In this document: positions 1 to 6,125 of the stretch, in pieces | How the letters are laid out: every line of letters starts with the position of its first letter | Numbering within the stretch: position 1 is the stretch's first letter | Origin: SMWC01 sp963581225 | Lineage (GTDB): Bacteria > Pseudomonadota > Gammaproteobacteria > Steroidobacterales > Rariloculaceae | DNA: 8,509 bases | Assembly: GCA_963581225.1 (NCBI GenBank) | Contig: CAUZMW010000097.1 | Location: 1 to 8,509, forward strand | Direction: 5' to 3' | The notes under the pieces: model-generated | What the model saw: only the letters and a program-made list of their open reading frames with translations | Database searches by the model: none | What the model was told of the DNA's origin: nothing | Translations under genes and position numbers: made by a program

Positions 1-816
1 CTGCGTTTATTCGGTGTTCGTAACGAACACGAACACGGTCAAGCATTAAGTACCGCCGAGCTGAGAACGATCGTCTCGGAAGCCGGTACCCTGATTCCCG
101 CTCGGCATCAACGAATGCTGTTGGGCATCCTCGATCTCGAGGATGTCTCAGTCGACGACGTCATGATCCCGCGCCAGGAGATAATCGGTATCGATCTCGA
201 TGAACCCTGGGAGAAGAATCTCGCGCTGATTCGGGACAGCCGCTACAGCTGCCTGCTGGTTTACCGGGACGATATCGATACCATTGTCGGTATCCTCAGG
301 GTCAGAACGGTCCACAACAGCCTCGCGCAGGGCACGCTGAACGAGACTTCACTCATGGAGAAAACACTCGAACCCTACTTCGTCCCCGAAGGCACGCCCC
401 TGAACAAGCAACTCGCGAACTTTCAGCGGCTCAAGCACCGCGTGGCGTTGGTCGTCGACGAATACGGTGACGTGCAAGGCTTAGTCACCACCGAAGATAT
501 CGTGCGTGAAATCGTCGGCGAGTTCGGCGCCGGCCCGGCCCCGTTGGAGCCGGAGATTATTCGTGAGAGCGACAATAGCTTCGTCGTCGATGCCAGCTCG
601 AATATTCGTCAGTTGAATCGGCTCATGAATTGGAACTTGCCGACGGACGGGCCGAAGACGTTGAACGGGCTTATCGTCGAGCAGCTCGAAACGATCCCTG
701 AATCGGGGACCGGTCTGACGGTCGCCCGCTACCCGATCGAGATCCTCGATACGAGCGAACACGCGATTAAGAAAGTCCGCGTGTCGGTGCCCGATAGCAC
801 CCCCGAACCACCGTAG
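1..816 (+). CDS. CBS-domain CorC/HlyC (CNNM-type) transporter, C-terminal part
   Basis: The frame is open from the first base, so the N-terminal membrane domain (DUF21/CNNM) lies outside the window; 271 residues are visible, ending at TAG. A linker with ELRTIV...LIP...HQRML (about residues 20-40) leads into a first CBS motif (VDDVMIPRQEIIGIDLDE, from about 51). A second CBS motif follows at about 140-175 (VALVVDEYGDVQGLVTTEDI), then a CorC_HlyC domain (about 190-262, including the NWNLP, LNGLI and IPESG motifs). The linker and motif order closely resemble E. coli YfjD (CorB type). Members of this family are inner-membrane proteins linked to magnesium or cobalt efflux; the soluble CBS pair is thought to bind adenine nucleotides. 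The ATG at 115 is internal, because conserved residues precede it. The gene converges on radA with 19 bp between stops. Family assignment is firm; the transported ion is not known. Confidence 0.93.
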   Translation: MRLFGVRNEHEHGQALSTAELRTIVSEAGTLIPARHQRMLLGILDLEDVSVDDVMIPRQEIIGIDLDEPWEKNLALIRDSRYSCLLVYRDDIDTIVGILRVRTVHNSLAQGTLNETSLMEKTLEPYFVPEGTPLNKQLANFQRLKHRVALVVDEYGDVQGLVTTEDIVREIVGEFGAGPAPLEPEIIRESDNSFVVDASSNIRQLNRLMNWNLPTDGPKTLNGLIVEQLETIPESGTGLTVARYPIEILDTSEHAIKKVRVSVPDSTPEPP

Positions 817-860
817 GCGCCGCCTCGACGCGATACTACGTGAAGACCGCGTCGAGCGCC
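816..860. other. Imperfect hairpin over convergent 3' ends
   Basis: Bases 816-832 and 848-860 form 13 base pairs: 8 (825-832 with 848-855), a 4-base bulge (821-824), then 5 more (816-820 with 856-860). The loop is 15 bases. The structure covers the last base of the upstream stop codon, the 19-bp spacer and the final codons of radA, so both convergent transcripts could form it. No T-run follows on either strand, so it is not a standard intrinsic terminator. It could still be a 3' stabiliser or a weak bidirectional terminator. Confidence 0.4.
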
Positions 861-2191
861 TGACTGAGCCGCTCGACCGCAATGAATTCCATTCCGTCGA
901 TCGTCGTCTGCGGCCGGTTCGCGCTCGGGATAAGCGCCCGCTTGAACCCGTGTTTGCGTGCCTCTGCCAGCCGTTCCTCGCCGAATGGGATCGGCCTGAC
1001 CTCGCCGGTCAGGCCGATCTCGCCGAATGCGACGAGATCTCCCGGCAACGATCGTTCACGGAAGCTCGACAGTAACGCCAGCGTCACCGGCAAATCCGCT
1101 GCGGTTTCGGTTACCTTCAGCCCGCCGACGACGTTCGCGTAAACGTCGCTGTCACCAATCGCGATGCCGCAATGGCGATGCAGAACGGCTAATAGCAGAT
1201 CCAATCGTTGCGTATCCAAACCATGAGCGAGGCGCCGCGGGTGGCTGCCAGAATTCTGATCGACGAGCGCCTGAACCTCGACCAGCAACGGCCGCGTACT
1301 CTCACGAGTGACCAGCGTGATACTGCCCGGCACAGGCTCCGTACGACGCGCGAGAAATATCGCCGAGGGATTCTTCACCTCCTTGAAGCCCTGCTCGCTC
1401 ATCACGAAGAATCCCAGCTCGTTGGTCGCACCGAATCGATTTTTAACGGCCCTGATGATGCGAAAACGGCTGCCGAGATCACTCTGAAAATACAGCACGG
1501 TATCCACCATGTGCTCAAGCACTCGCGGCCCCGCCAGCGTACCTTCCTTCGTTACATGGCCCACGAGTAACGTCGCTACGCCGCGACTCTTCGCAAAGCG
1601 CACTAATTGGGCCGTGCACTCTCGCAACTGGCTGACCGAGCCCGGCGCCGACTCCAGCTGCTCGCTGTAAAGCGTCTGGATGGAGTCGATTACCAATACG
1701 CTCGGAGGTTTGGCTTCTAGCTGGCTGACAATGGACTCGACGCTCGTGTCGGCCAGCAGATCCACCGACGCCTCACTGACTGCCAGACGTACGGCTCGCA
1801 GCGCGATCTGATCCAGAGATTCCTCACCGGTCACGTAGCAGGTCCGTCGAGACGCACTAATCTTCGCGGCTGCGCTCAGGAGCAGCGTTGATTTGCCAAT
1901 CCCCGGATCGCCACCGATCAACACGACCGACCCAGGCACGAGGCCGCCGCCAAGAACGCGATCGAGTTCGGCTAAACCGCTGCCAATACGTTCGACATCG
2001 GTCGCATCCAGTCGATCGAGGCGTGTCATCGGCGAATCGATGGCCTTTGCGGCTCGCACGCGGTCTCCTCGGCCGATAGCTCGACTCTCCGACAGGGCGT
2101 TCCAGGCGCCACAATCCGGGCATTGTCCCTGCCATTTCAGATGTTGGGCGCCACAACCGTCACAGGTGAAAATCCTCTTCGTCTTGGCCAT
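836..2191 (-). CDS. radA: DNA repair protein RadA
   Basis: RadA (Sms) is a RecA-like ATPase and helicase that promotes branch migration during recombinational repair. The 451-residue protein is close to the family length (about 460). A four-cysteine zinc finger comes first (C10, C13, C24, C27). The ATPase core has Walker A GGDPGIGKST (93-102, K100), Walker B VLVIDS (165-170, D169) and the RadA signature KNRFG (250-254). A Lon-like C-terminal domain follows (about 300-451, with VVGGLKVTETAADL and FGEIGLTGEVRP). The ATG at 2191 was chosen because it places MAKTK just before the zinc finger, as in known RadA. An in-frame ATG at 2425 would add 78 unrelated residues and run into the neighbouring gene remnant. 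No Shine-Dalgarno sequence precedes the ATG; a -10-like element 6 bases upstream suggests leaderless initiation. The gene diverges from the CHASE2 remnant and is separated by it from dnaB. Confidence 0.96.
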   Translation of the reverse strand: MAKTKRIFTCDGCGAQHLKWQGQCPDCGAWNALSESRAIGRGDRVRAAKAIDSPMTRLDRLDATDVERIGSGLAELDRVLGGGLVPGSVVLIGGDPGIGKSTLLLSAAAKISASRRTCYVTGEESLDQIALRAVRLAVSEASVDLLADTSVESIVSQLEAKPPSVLVIDSIQTLYSEQLESAPGSVSQLRECTAQLVRFAKSRGVATLLVGHVTKEGTLAGPRVLEHMVDTVLYFQSDLGSRFRIIRAVKNRFGATNELGFFVMSEQGFKEVKNPSAIFLARRTEPVPGSITLVTRESTRPLLVEVQALVDQNSGSHPRRLAHGLDTQRLDLLLAVLHRHCGIAIGDSDVYANVVGGLKVTETAADLPVTLALLSSFRERSLPGDLVAFGEIGLTGEVRPIPFGEERLAEARKHGFKRALIPSANRPQTTIDGMEFIAVERLSQALDAVFT

Positions 2192-2328
2192 AGCTGCAGG
2201 ATAGCACCTGCCGGGGTCACAGCCGGTCCGCAAACCTGGACGAGCGACGGGTTTGTCACCTCGAAAAAGGGTATAGGTCACAGGGAGAGTTGCGGTGAGC
2301 TGGCATACTTTCGCTCTCGAACGGATAG
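2192..2328. other. Divergent intergenic spacer
   Basis: This 137-bp spacer separates radA (leftward) from the CHASE2 remnant (rightward). It contains the radA -10 candidate. The 8-mer GGTCACAG occurs twice (2215-2222 and 2276-2283), and GTCAC occurs a third time at 2255-2259. For the rightward gene only a weak CATACT at 2304-2309 was seen, without a -35 partner. No terminator or RNA gene was seen. Confidence 0.5.
2198..2205 (-). promoter_or_regulatory. Candidate extended -10 element of radA
   Basis: Read on the minus strand, the sequence is TGCTATCCT (hexamer TATCCT at 2198-2203, preceded by TGC). This fits the extended -10 pattern TGn plus hexamer. Exactly six bases separate it from the radA ATG, so the predicted transcript would begin at or next to the start codon. 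No -35 match was found at 16-18 bases upstream, which is usual for extended -10 promoters. This is a candidate from sequence only. Confidence 0.35.
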
Positions 2329-2830
2329 ATGATGGCCAGCAACGCGAAAACTCACAGTCCTCTAGCCCTGACGCTGCTCGTGGGTCTTCTGGCCATGGGC
2401 TCGTTGAGTCTGCCGTCGCTGGCACTTGTGCAGCGCGCGGACCGCATGCTCTACGACCTGTGGTCCAGGGTGTCGCCGCCGCGTGCGCCCGATGAAATTG
2501 TCATCGTCACTCTAGACGAATCGGCTAGCTATCAAGTGCTGGCCCGTATCGCCGACGAACAGAATGCTCGGCTGCTGATCAGTACGCTCGTGCACCCGCC
2601 GAGCGAGGAAGTGGGCAGAGATACCCTGGGACCTACAGCAACAGACCTCGTCGGCTCCCCGCTCCTGCGTGAGACCGGCTGGGCTCGGGGCGGCTATCTG
2701 TAGTAAGCTGGAGCCGGACTTCGACGGCGTCATACGTCATGAGCGCCCTCTCATTAGCGACCGAGCTCCCGTCCCGTCGCTGGCCCTAGCCAGCAGTATC
2801 GCGCTGAAGGCTTCTACATTGTTCACGTAG
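2329..2830 (+). pseudogene. Decayed CHASE2-domain sensor gene (5' part)
   Basis: The first segment (2329-2703, 124 codons) begins MMASNAKTH and has one N-terminal hydrophobic helix (about residues 12-34). It then reads LVQRADRMLYDLWSRV and DEIVIVTLDESA, the pattern that opens CHASE2 extracytoplasmic sensor domains, which sit in bacterial adenylate cyclases, kinases and other signalling proteins. TAG and TAA stop this frame at 2701-2706. The similarity continues one frame over, from 2702 to 2830, with KLEPDFDGVIRHERPL and PSLALASSIALK, like the DGVVRR...PSLALAA block of CHASE2. Removing one base near 2701 would join the two. The usual WPW...FSEPD block expected soon after DESA is missing. No transmembrane or output domain follows. 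I read it as a truncated, frameshifted remnant; a sequencing error could explain the frameshift but not the missing domains. CHASE2 is assigned by recalled motif pattern. Confidence 0.6.
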
Positions 2831-2970
2831 AAGGCGGTAAGCAGAATAAATTCCCGCTGGTCAACGGGCAGGACATCGGCGCTCAGGTAAGTAAACTATC
2901 GGATAATGATGTAACTGAACTCGCCGGCGTGAAGATGGGATTCTTTCTATCCCAGCAGCGGTCGCGTTAG
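2755..2970 (+). pseudogene. Unidentified open coding fragment before dnaB
   Basis: This frame is open from just after a TAG (2752-2754) to a TAG at 2968-2970, about 71 codons. It includes AEGFYIVHVEGGKQNKFPLV, then a DIGAQVSKLSDNDVTELA stretch and a GVKMGFFLSQQ ending. It looks like real protein, with balanced composition and alternating polar and hydrophobic residues, but I do not recognise the family. No start codon with a ribosome binding site precedes it. It overlaps the end of the CHASE2 remnant in another frame (switch around 2803-2830). It may be the 3' end of another gene joined by deletion, or the far end of the same decayed gene. Its stop overlaps the dnaB stop on the other strand. 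Confidence 0.35.
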
Positions 2971-4364
2971 CTGAAGACACCTTCGCCGTAATCGTCCGGC
3001 ACGTAATTGTCGAATCTCGTGTGCTCACCCTTAAACGTGAGCAGAAAATCGCCGGTCGGCCCATTTCTCTGCTTGCCGATAATGATGTCGGCGATACCCT
3101 TCTTCGGTGTTTCCTTATCGTACACTTCGTCTCGGTAGATAAAGATAATCACATCGGCGTCCTGCTCGATCGCTCCTGATTCCCTCAAGTCGGACATGAC
3201 CGGACGTCTGTCGGTGCGTTGTTCCACGCTGCGATTGAGCTGCGACAACGCAATGACAGCTACATCGAGTTCCCTGGCGAGCGCTTTGAGAGATCGCGAT
3301 ATCTCCGATATTTCGGTCGCACGGTTTTCACTCGTACCCGCTACCTGCATGAGCTGCAAGTAATCGACGACGATGAGTCCGAGATTGTGTTTGCGTTTCA
3401 GCCGCCGTGCGCGAGCGCGCACCTCAGTTGGCGTTAGCGAAGGCGCGTCGTCAATAAAAATCGGCGCATCGGTCATCATTGCGACCGCAGAGTTTATTCT
3501 CGGCCAATCGTCATCGGTCAGATTGCCAGTTCGCAAATGAGACTGATTGACGCTACCGAGAGAACCGATCATTCGAAAAGTGAGCTGCTCTGCGGACATC
3601 TCCATACTGAAGATTGCCGCCGGAATTTTTTGTCCGATCGCAGCGTTTTCCGCAATATTGATAGCTAAAGCAGTCTTCCCCATCGACGGACGACCGGCGA
3701 CTACGATTAGATCGCCACGCTGCAGGCCGGCGGTCATCTCATCCAACTTCTTAAACCCGGTCGAGATTCCGCTAATGTCGCCCTTGGAATGGTATAGCTT
3801 ATCGAGGCGGTCTATCGAGTGCGGGACGACGTGTTTGAGCTCCCTAAAGCCCTGGCCGGTGCGTTGTCCACGCTCTGCGATGTCGAAGATTTTTTTCTCG
3901 GCGAGATCGACGAGTTCCTCGACCTGCCGCCCCTCACTCTCATGAGCACTGGCCGCGATGTCACCGCCGGCTTGTATCAGTTCTCTGAGCATGGCGCGTT
4001 GACGCACAATCTCGGCATAGGCGCGAATATTGGCGGCACTCGGCGTCTCCTGGACGAGCTGAGCAAGGTAGTCCAACCCGCCGGCCGCTGCGAGTTCGCC
4101 TTCCCGCTCCAACTGCTCGCCGACGGTGACGGCGTCCGCCGGCTGATCGCGCGAGGTTAGCGTACTCACCGCCTCGAATATCAGCTTATGGTCGTGCCGA
4201 TAGAAGTCGTTAGACCCGACTGCGTCCGCAACCTGATCCCAGGCGCGCTGATCCAGCATCAGGCCGCCGAGCAACGACTGCTCTGCCTCCGTAGAGTGGG
4301 GAGGAAGTCGCAGCGCCGCCGCCGAGCCAGGAATCGTGTTTTTTGTTGCGAACGCTTCGACCAT
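2967..4364 (-). CDS. dnaB: Replicative DNA helicase DnaB
   Basis: DnaB is the hexameric 5'-3' helicase that unwinds DNA at the replication fork and binds DnaG primase. The 465-residue protein matches the family length (about 470). The N-terminal domain is at about 20-125 (PPHSTEAEQSLLGGLMLD...), followed by a linker (about 145-195) and a RecA-like C-terminal domain. Visible motifs are Walker A GRPSMGKT (224-231, K230), the catalytic glutamate in FSMEMS (E255), Walker B LIVVDYLQL (330-338, D334), SDLRESGAIEQDAD (391-404), and GKQRNGPTG (430-438), whose R433 is the expected arginine finger. No inteins or gaps were seen. The gene lies 58 bp after rplI, in the same direction. The ATG has only a weak AGAG as ribosome binding site, and this lies inside a hairpin (4368-4398). 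The TAA overlaps the stop of the opposing fragment. Confidence 0.98.
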   Translation of the reverse strand: MVEAFATKNTIPGSAAALRLPPHSTEAEQSLLGGLMLDQRAWDQVADAVGSNDFYRHDHKLIFEAVSTLTSRDQPADAVTVGEQLEREGELAAAGGLDYLAQLVQETPSAANIRAYAEIVRQRAMLRELIQAGGDIAASAHESEGRQVEELVDLAEKKIFDIAERGQRTGQGFRELKHVVPHSIDRLDKLYHSKGDISGISTGFKKLDEMTAGLQRGDLIVVAGRPSMGKTALAINIAENAAIGQKIPAAIFSMEMSAEQLTFRMIGSLGSVNQSHLRTGNLTDDDWPRINSAVAMMTDAPIFIDDAPSLTPTEVRARARRLKRKHNLGLIVVDYLQLMQVAGTSENRATEISEISRSLKALARELDVAVIALSQLNRSVEQRTDRRPVMSDLRESGAIEQDADVIIFIYRDEVYDKETPKKGIADIIIGKQRNGPTGDFLLTFKGEHTRFDNYVPDDYGEGVFS

Positions 4365-4367
4365 TTG

Positions 4368-4398
4368 ATGCTAACTCTGTTTTCTAAGAGCTTAGCAT
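4368..4398 (-). promoter_or_regulatory. Hairpin masking the dnaB ribosome binding site
   Basis: In the 58-bp rplI-dnaB spacer the arms ATGCTAA/TTAGCAT (7 bp) and CTCT/AGAG (4 bp) stack with one bulged base and an 8-base loop. On the transcript the right arm ends three bases before the dnaB AUG. The only Shine-Dalgarno-like sequence, AGAG (plus positions 4375-4378, 10 bases from the AUG), is paired within it. There is no U-run, so a terminator is unlikely. The likely effect is lowered or regulated dnaB translation; this is inference. Confidence 0.5.
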
Positions 4399-4422
4399 AT
4401 TCGGTTCTCGCCCCAGAGTCGT

Positions 4423-4974
4423 TTACGTGTCGTCCTTTTCTTCCGCGCCTTCGGGTTCAGTCGACTCCGCAGATTCAGAGGACTCGGTCGTATCCGACTG
4501 ATCCTCGTCGTCAACCCACGCTTCGCCCTCTTGGGCTTCTACGACGACGGTCACGGGCACGTTTACATCCGTACGAAAGTGAAGTTCGATCTGGTGCTCG
4601 CCCACGAAACGTAGCGGCCCGTCGGCCAAGCGGATTTCACTGCGTTCGACGTCAAATCCGAGCGCTTGGCACGCCTCGGCGATATCCGGCGTACCAACCG
4701 AGCCGAACAGTTTGCCTTCCGGGCCTGCGTTTGCTCTGACGCGGAGGACCTGGCCTTCGATTCGCCCGGCGCGCGCTTGGGCCGCCTCCAATTCGGTATG
4801 GGCCTTTGCCTCTATTTCTGAACGGCGGGCCTCGAATTTTGCGATATTCTCCGGCGTCGCAAGCGTCGCCTTACCCTGGGGGATCAGATAGTTTCTGGCG
4901 TATCCGGACTTGACGGCCACTTTGTCGCCGATGCCTCCCACGTTATCTATCTTCTCCAATAAGATAATTTCCAT
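4423..4974 (-). CDS. rplI: 50S ribosomal protein L9 with acidic C-terminal tail
   Basis: L9 binds 23S rRNA near the L1 stalk through its N-terminal domain and helps maintain reading frame. The start MEIILLEKIDNVGGIGD and the GYARNYLIPQGKA signature (24-36) are diagnostic. The central helix spans about 40-78, followed by the C-terminal domain (about 80-148, with KLFGSVG at 88-94 and VERSEIRL). Usual length is about 149; this one has 183. The extra 34 residues (about 150-183) are almost all Asp, Glu, Ser and Thr, ending EEKDDT, and look disordered. The ATG at 4974 has AGGAG 10 bases upstream (plus 4985-4989), directly after the TGA of the preceding membrane-protein gene, so the two are likely translated from one transcript. 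Confidence 0.97.
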   Translation of the reverse strand: MEIILLEKIDNVGGIGDKVAVKSGYARNYLIPQGKATLATPENIAKFEARRSEIEAKAHTELEAAQARAGRIEGQVLRVRANAGPEGKLFGSVGTPDIAEACQALGFDVERSEIRLADGPLRFVGEHQIELHFRTDVNVPVTVVVEAQEGEAWVDDEDQSDTTESSESAESTEPEGAEEKDDT

Positions 4975-4990
4975 GTCCTACTTACTCCTG

Positions 4991-5866
4991 TCAGGTCATC
5001 GGTCGCAATGGCGCCCGCAAATCGAACCAGTTGTCTACCAAACCCACCGAGCCGACAGCCAGAATAACCAGGCCCGTCAGCGGGGTAATCAATAACACAT
5101 ACATGACACCCAGTACCGCAGAATGCCAGCGTTTCGCTCGCGCCCAAGCATGACCCACCGCGAGACCCTGAAACCAGAACCCGAATAGAGCCAAAGGAAA
5201 CAGATTCTGAACCAGTGGCGCATCTAACACCAGGCTACTCGCCATCAGCAGCGTAGCGGGAATGCCCAGTACTCGGCCGAGTTTTAAGTTCCGAAACTCC
5301 CGTCCGAATCGCCCATCGGGCTCGCCGAAGGAGTCCCACCAGTACGCCAGCATCAGCGCGGCCGCAAGTTGCGAAAATGCGGCTGCGGCCAACAGGCCGA
5401 AGAACAACCTATCCCAGCTACGCAAGATCGCCAGTTGCGCTTCGTCCGCGCCGCTGGCCCGAAAAACCTCGACGAACTGTTCGATCGCGCCGCCGATCAA
5501 CACGCTTGGATCCGGCCACACCAGACTCGCACCGACGACACCGACTAAGCACAGCAGCAGGCTCCCCTGAAATGCCAGCGCCAGGGAGTTCGTCGAGCGG
5601 ACGAGTCCGCCCATGGCGACACCGGCGAACAAAGCCAGTGAACCGACAAGAGCCAGAGTATCTGTGTCGGTTCCCGCAAACGCAGCGAGAACCACAATGC
5701 CGGCGATGCCGGCCAGTGCGCTGTAACTACCCTGAACGGCCCCCCGGCGAATGGTCTCCAGCGTCAGCAGCGCGGCCGTGATGACCGGAAGTAGCGGCGC
5801 GGCGGCGATGGCGACCAGAACCAACCGGTATCGCCGCTCCAGCATCCATTGTACGAAGAGCTTCAT
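4991..5866 (-). CDS. Multi-pass membrane protein between rpsR and rplI (DUF2232-like)
   Basis: The 291-residue protein has about eight hydrophobic segments (roughly 15-38, 48-64, 70-88, 96-117, 154-176, 198-214, 221-240 and 249-275) and no catalytic motif that I recognise. A positively charged N-terminus (ERRYR) suggests a cytoplasmic start. The C-terminal GLVDNWFDLR motif and the position between rpsR and rplI match the hypothetical membrane protein of Pseudomonas and relatives, which I recall as DUF2232/YybS-like. The family call rests on context and general pattern. The ATG at 5866 was chosen because it lies 32 bp after the rpsR stop; the longer open frame to 6166 would overlap all of rpsR. 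No clear Shine-Dalgarno sequence precedes this ATG (an AGGA lies too far upstream), so translation may depend on coupling to rpsR. Function is unknown. Confidence 0.85.
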   Translation of the reverse strand: MKLFVQWMLERRYRLVLVAIAAAPLLPVITAALLTLETIRRGAVQGSYSALAGIAGIVVLAAFAGTDTDTLALVGSLALFAGVAMGGLVRSTNSLALAFQGSLLLCLVGVVGASLVWPDPSVLIGGAIEQFVEVFRASGADEAQLAILRSWDRLFFGLLAAAAFSQLAAALMLAYWWDSFGEPDGRFGREFRNLKLGRVLGIPATLLMASSLVLDAPLVQNLFPLALFGFWFQGLAVGHAWARAKRWHSAVLGVMYVLLITPLTGLVILAVGSVGLVDNWFDLRAPLRPMT

Positions 5867-5898
5867 CAGGATGGGGCCGCTCGCGCGGAGCGTCCTGG

Positions 5899-6123
5899 TT
5901 AGTGCTGATCGGTATAGGGCAACAATGCGAGGAAGCGGGCGCGTTTGATAGCAGTCGCCAGTTGGCGCTGGTAGTGGGCGCGCGTGCCGGTAATACGACT
6001 CGGGACGATCTTTCCCGTCTCGGTGACATACGCTTTCAGCGTCGTCAGATCCTTGTAATCGATCTCCTCGACCCCTTCGGCGGTGAAGCGGCAAAACTTC
6101 TTGCGTCGAAAATATCTGGCCAT
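5899..6123 (-). CDS. rpsR: 30S ribosomal protein S18
   Basis: S18 is a small-subunit protein that pairs with S6 on the platform of the 30S subunit. The 74-residue product is full length. It begins MARYFRRKKFCRF and carries the conserved IDYKDLTTLKAYVTETGKI and PSRITGTRAHYQRQLATAIK blocks (about 21-39 and 41-60). The start lies 2 bases after the rpsF TGA. Its ribosome binding site, GAGGAG (plus 6132-6137, 8 bases from the ATG), sits inside the last codons of rpsF, encoding the Glu-Glu of KKEES, so translation of S6 and S18 is probably coupled. Confidence 0.98.
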   Translation of the reverse strand: MARYFRRKKFCRFTAEGVEEIDYKDLTTLKAYVTETGKIVPSRITGTRAHYQRQLATAIKRARFLALLPYTDQH

Positions 6124-6125
6124 GC

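Noticed and set aside
2192..2425. 78-residue N-terminal extension of RadA
   Set aside because: It has no RadA resemblance and overlaps the divergent gene remnant; the zinc finger follows the ATG at 2191 at the usual distance.
2936..2954. TGGGAT/ATCCCA inverted repeat as a dnaB terminator
   Set aside because: The stem is only 6 bp, AT-containing, and lacks a following T-run on the minus strand.
6124..6125. Loss of priB between rpsF and rpsR
   Set aside because: The 2-base gap leaves no space for it, but absence of priB at this place is, as I recall, common outside the Enterobacterales and is not a notable loss.
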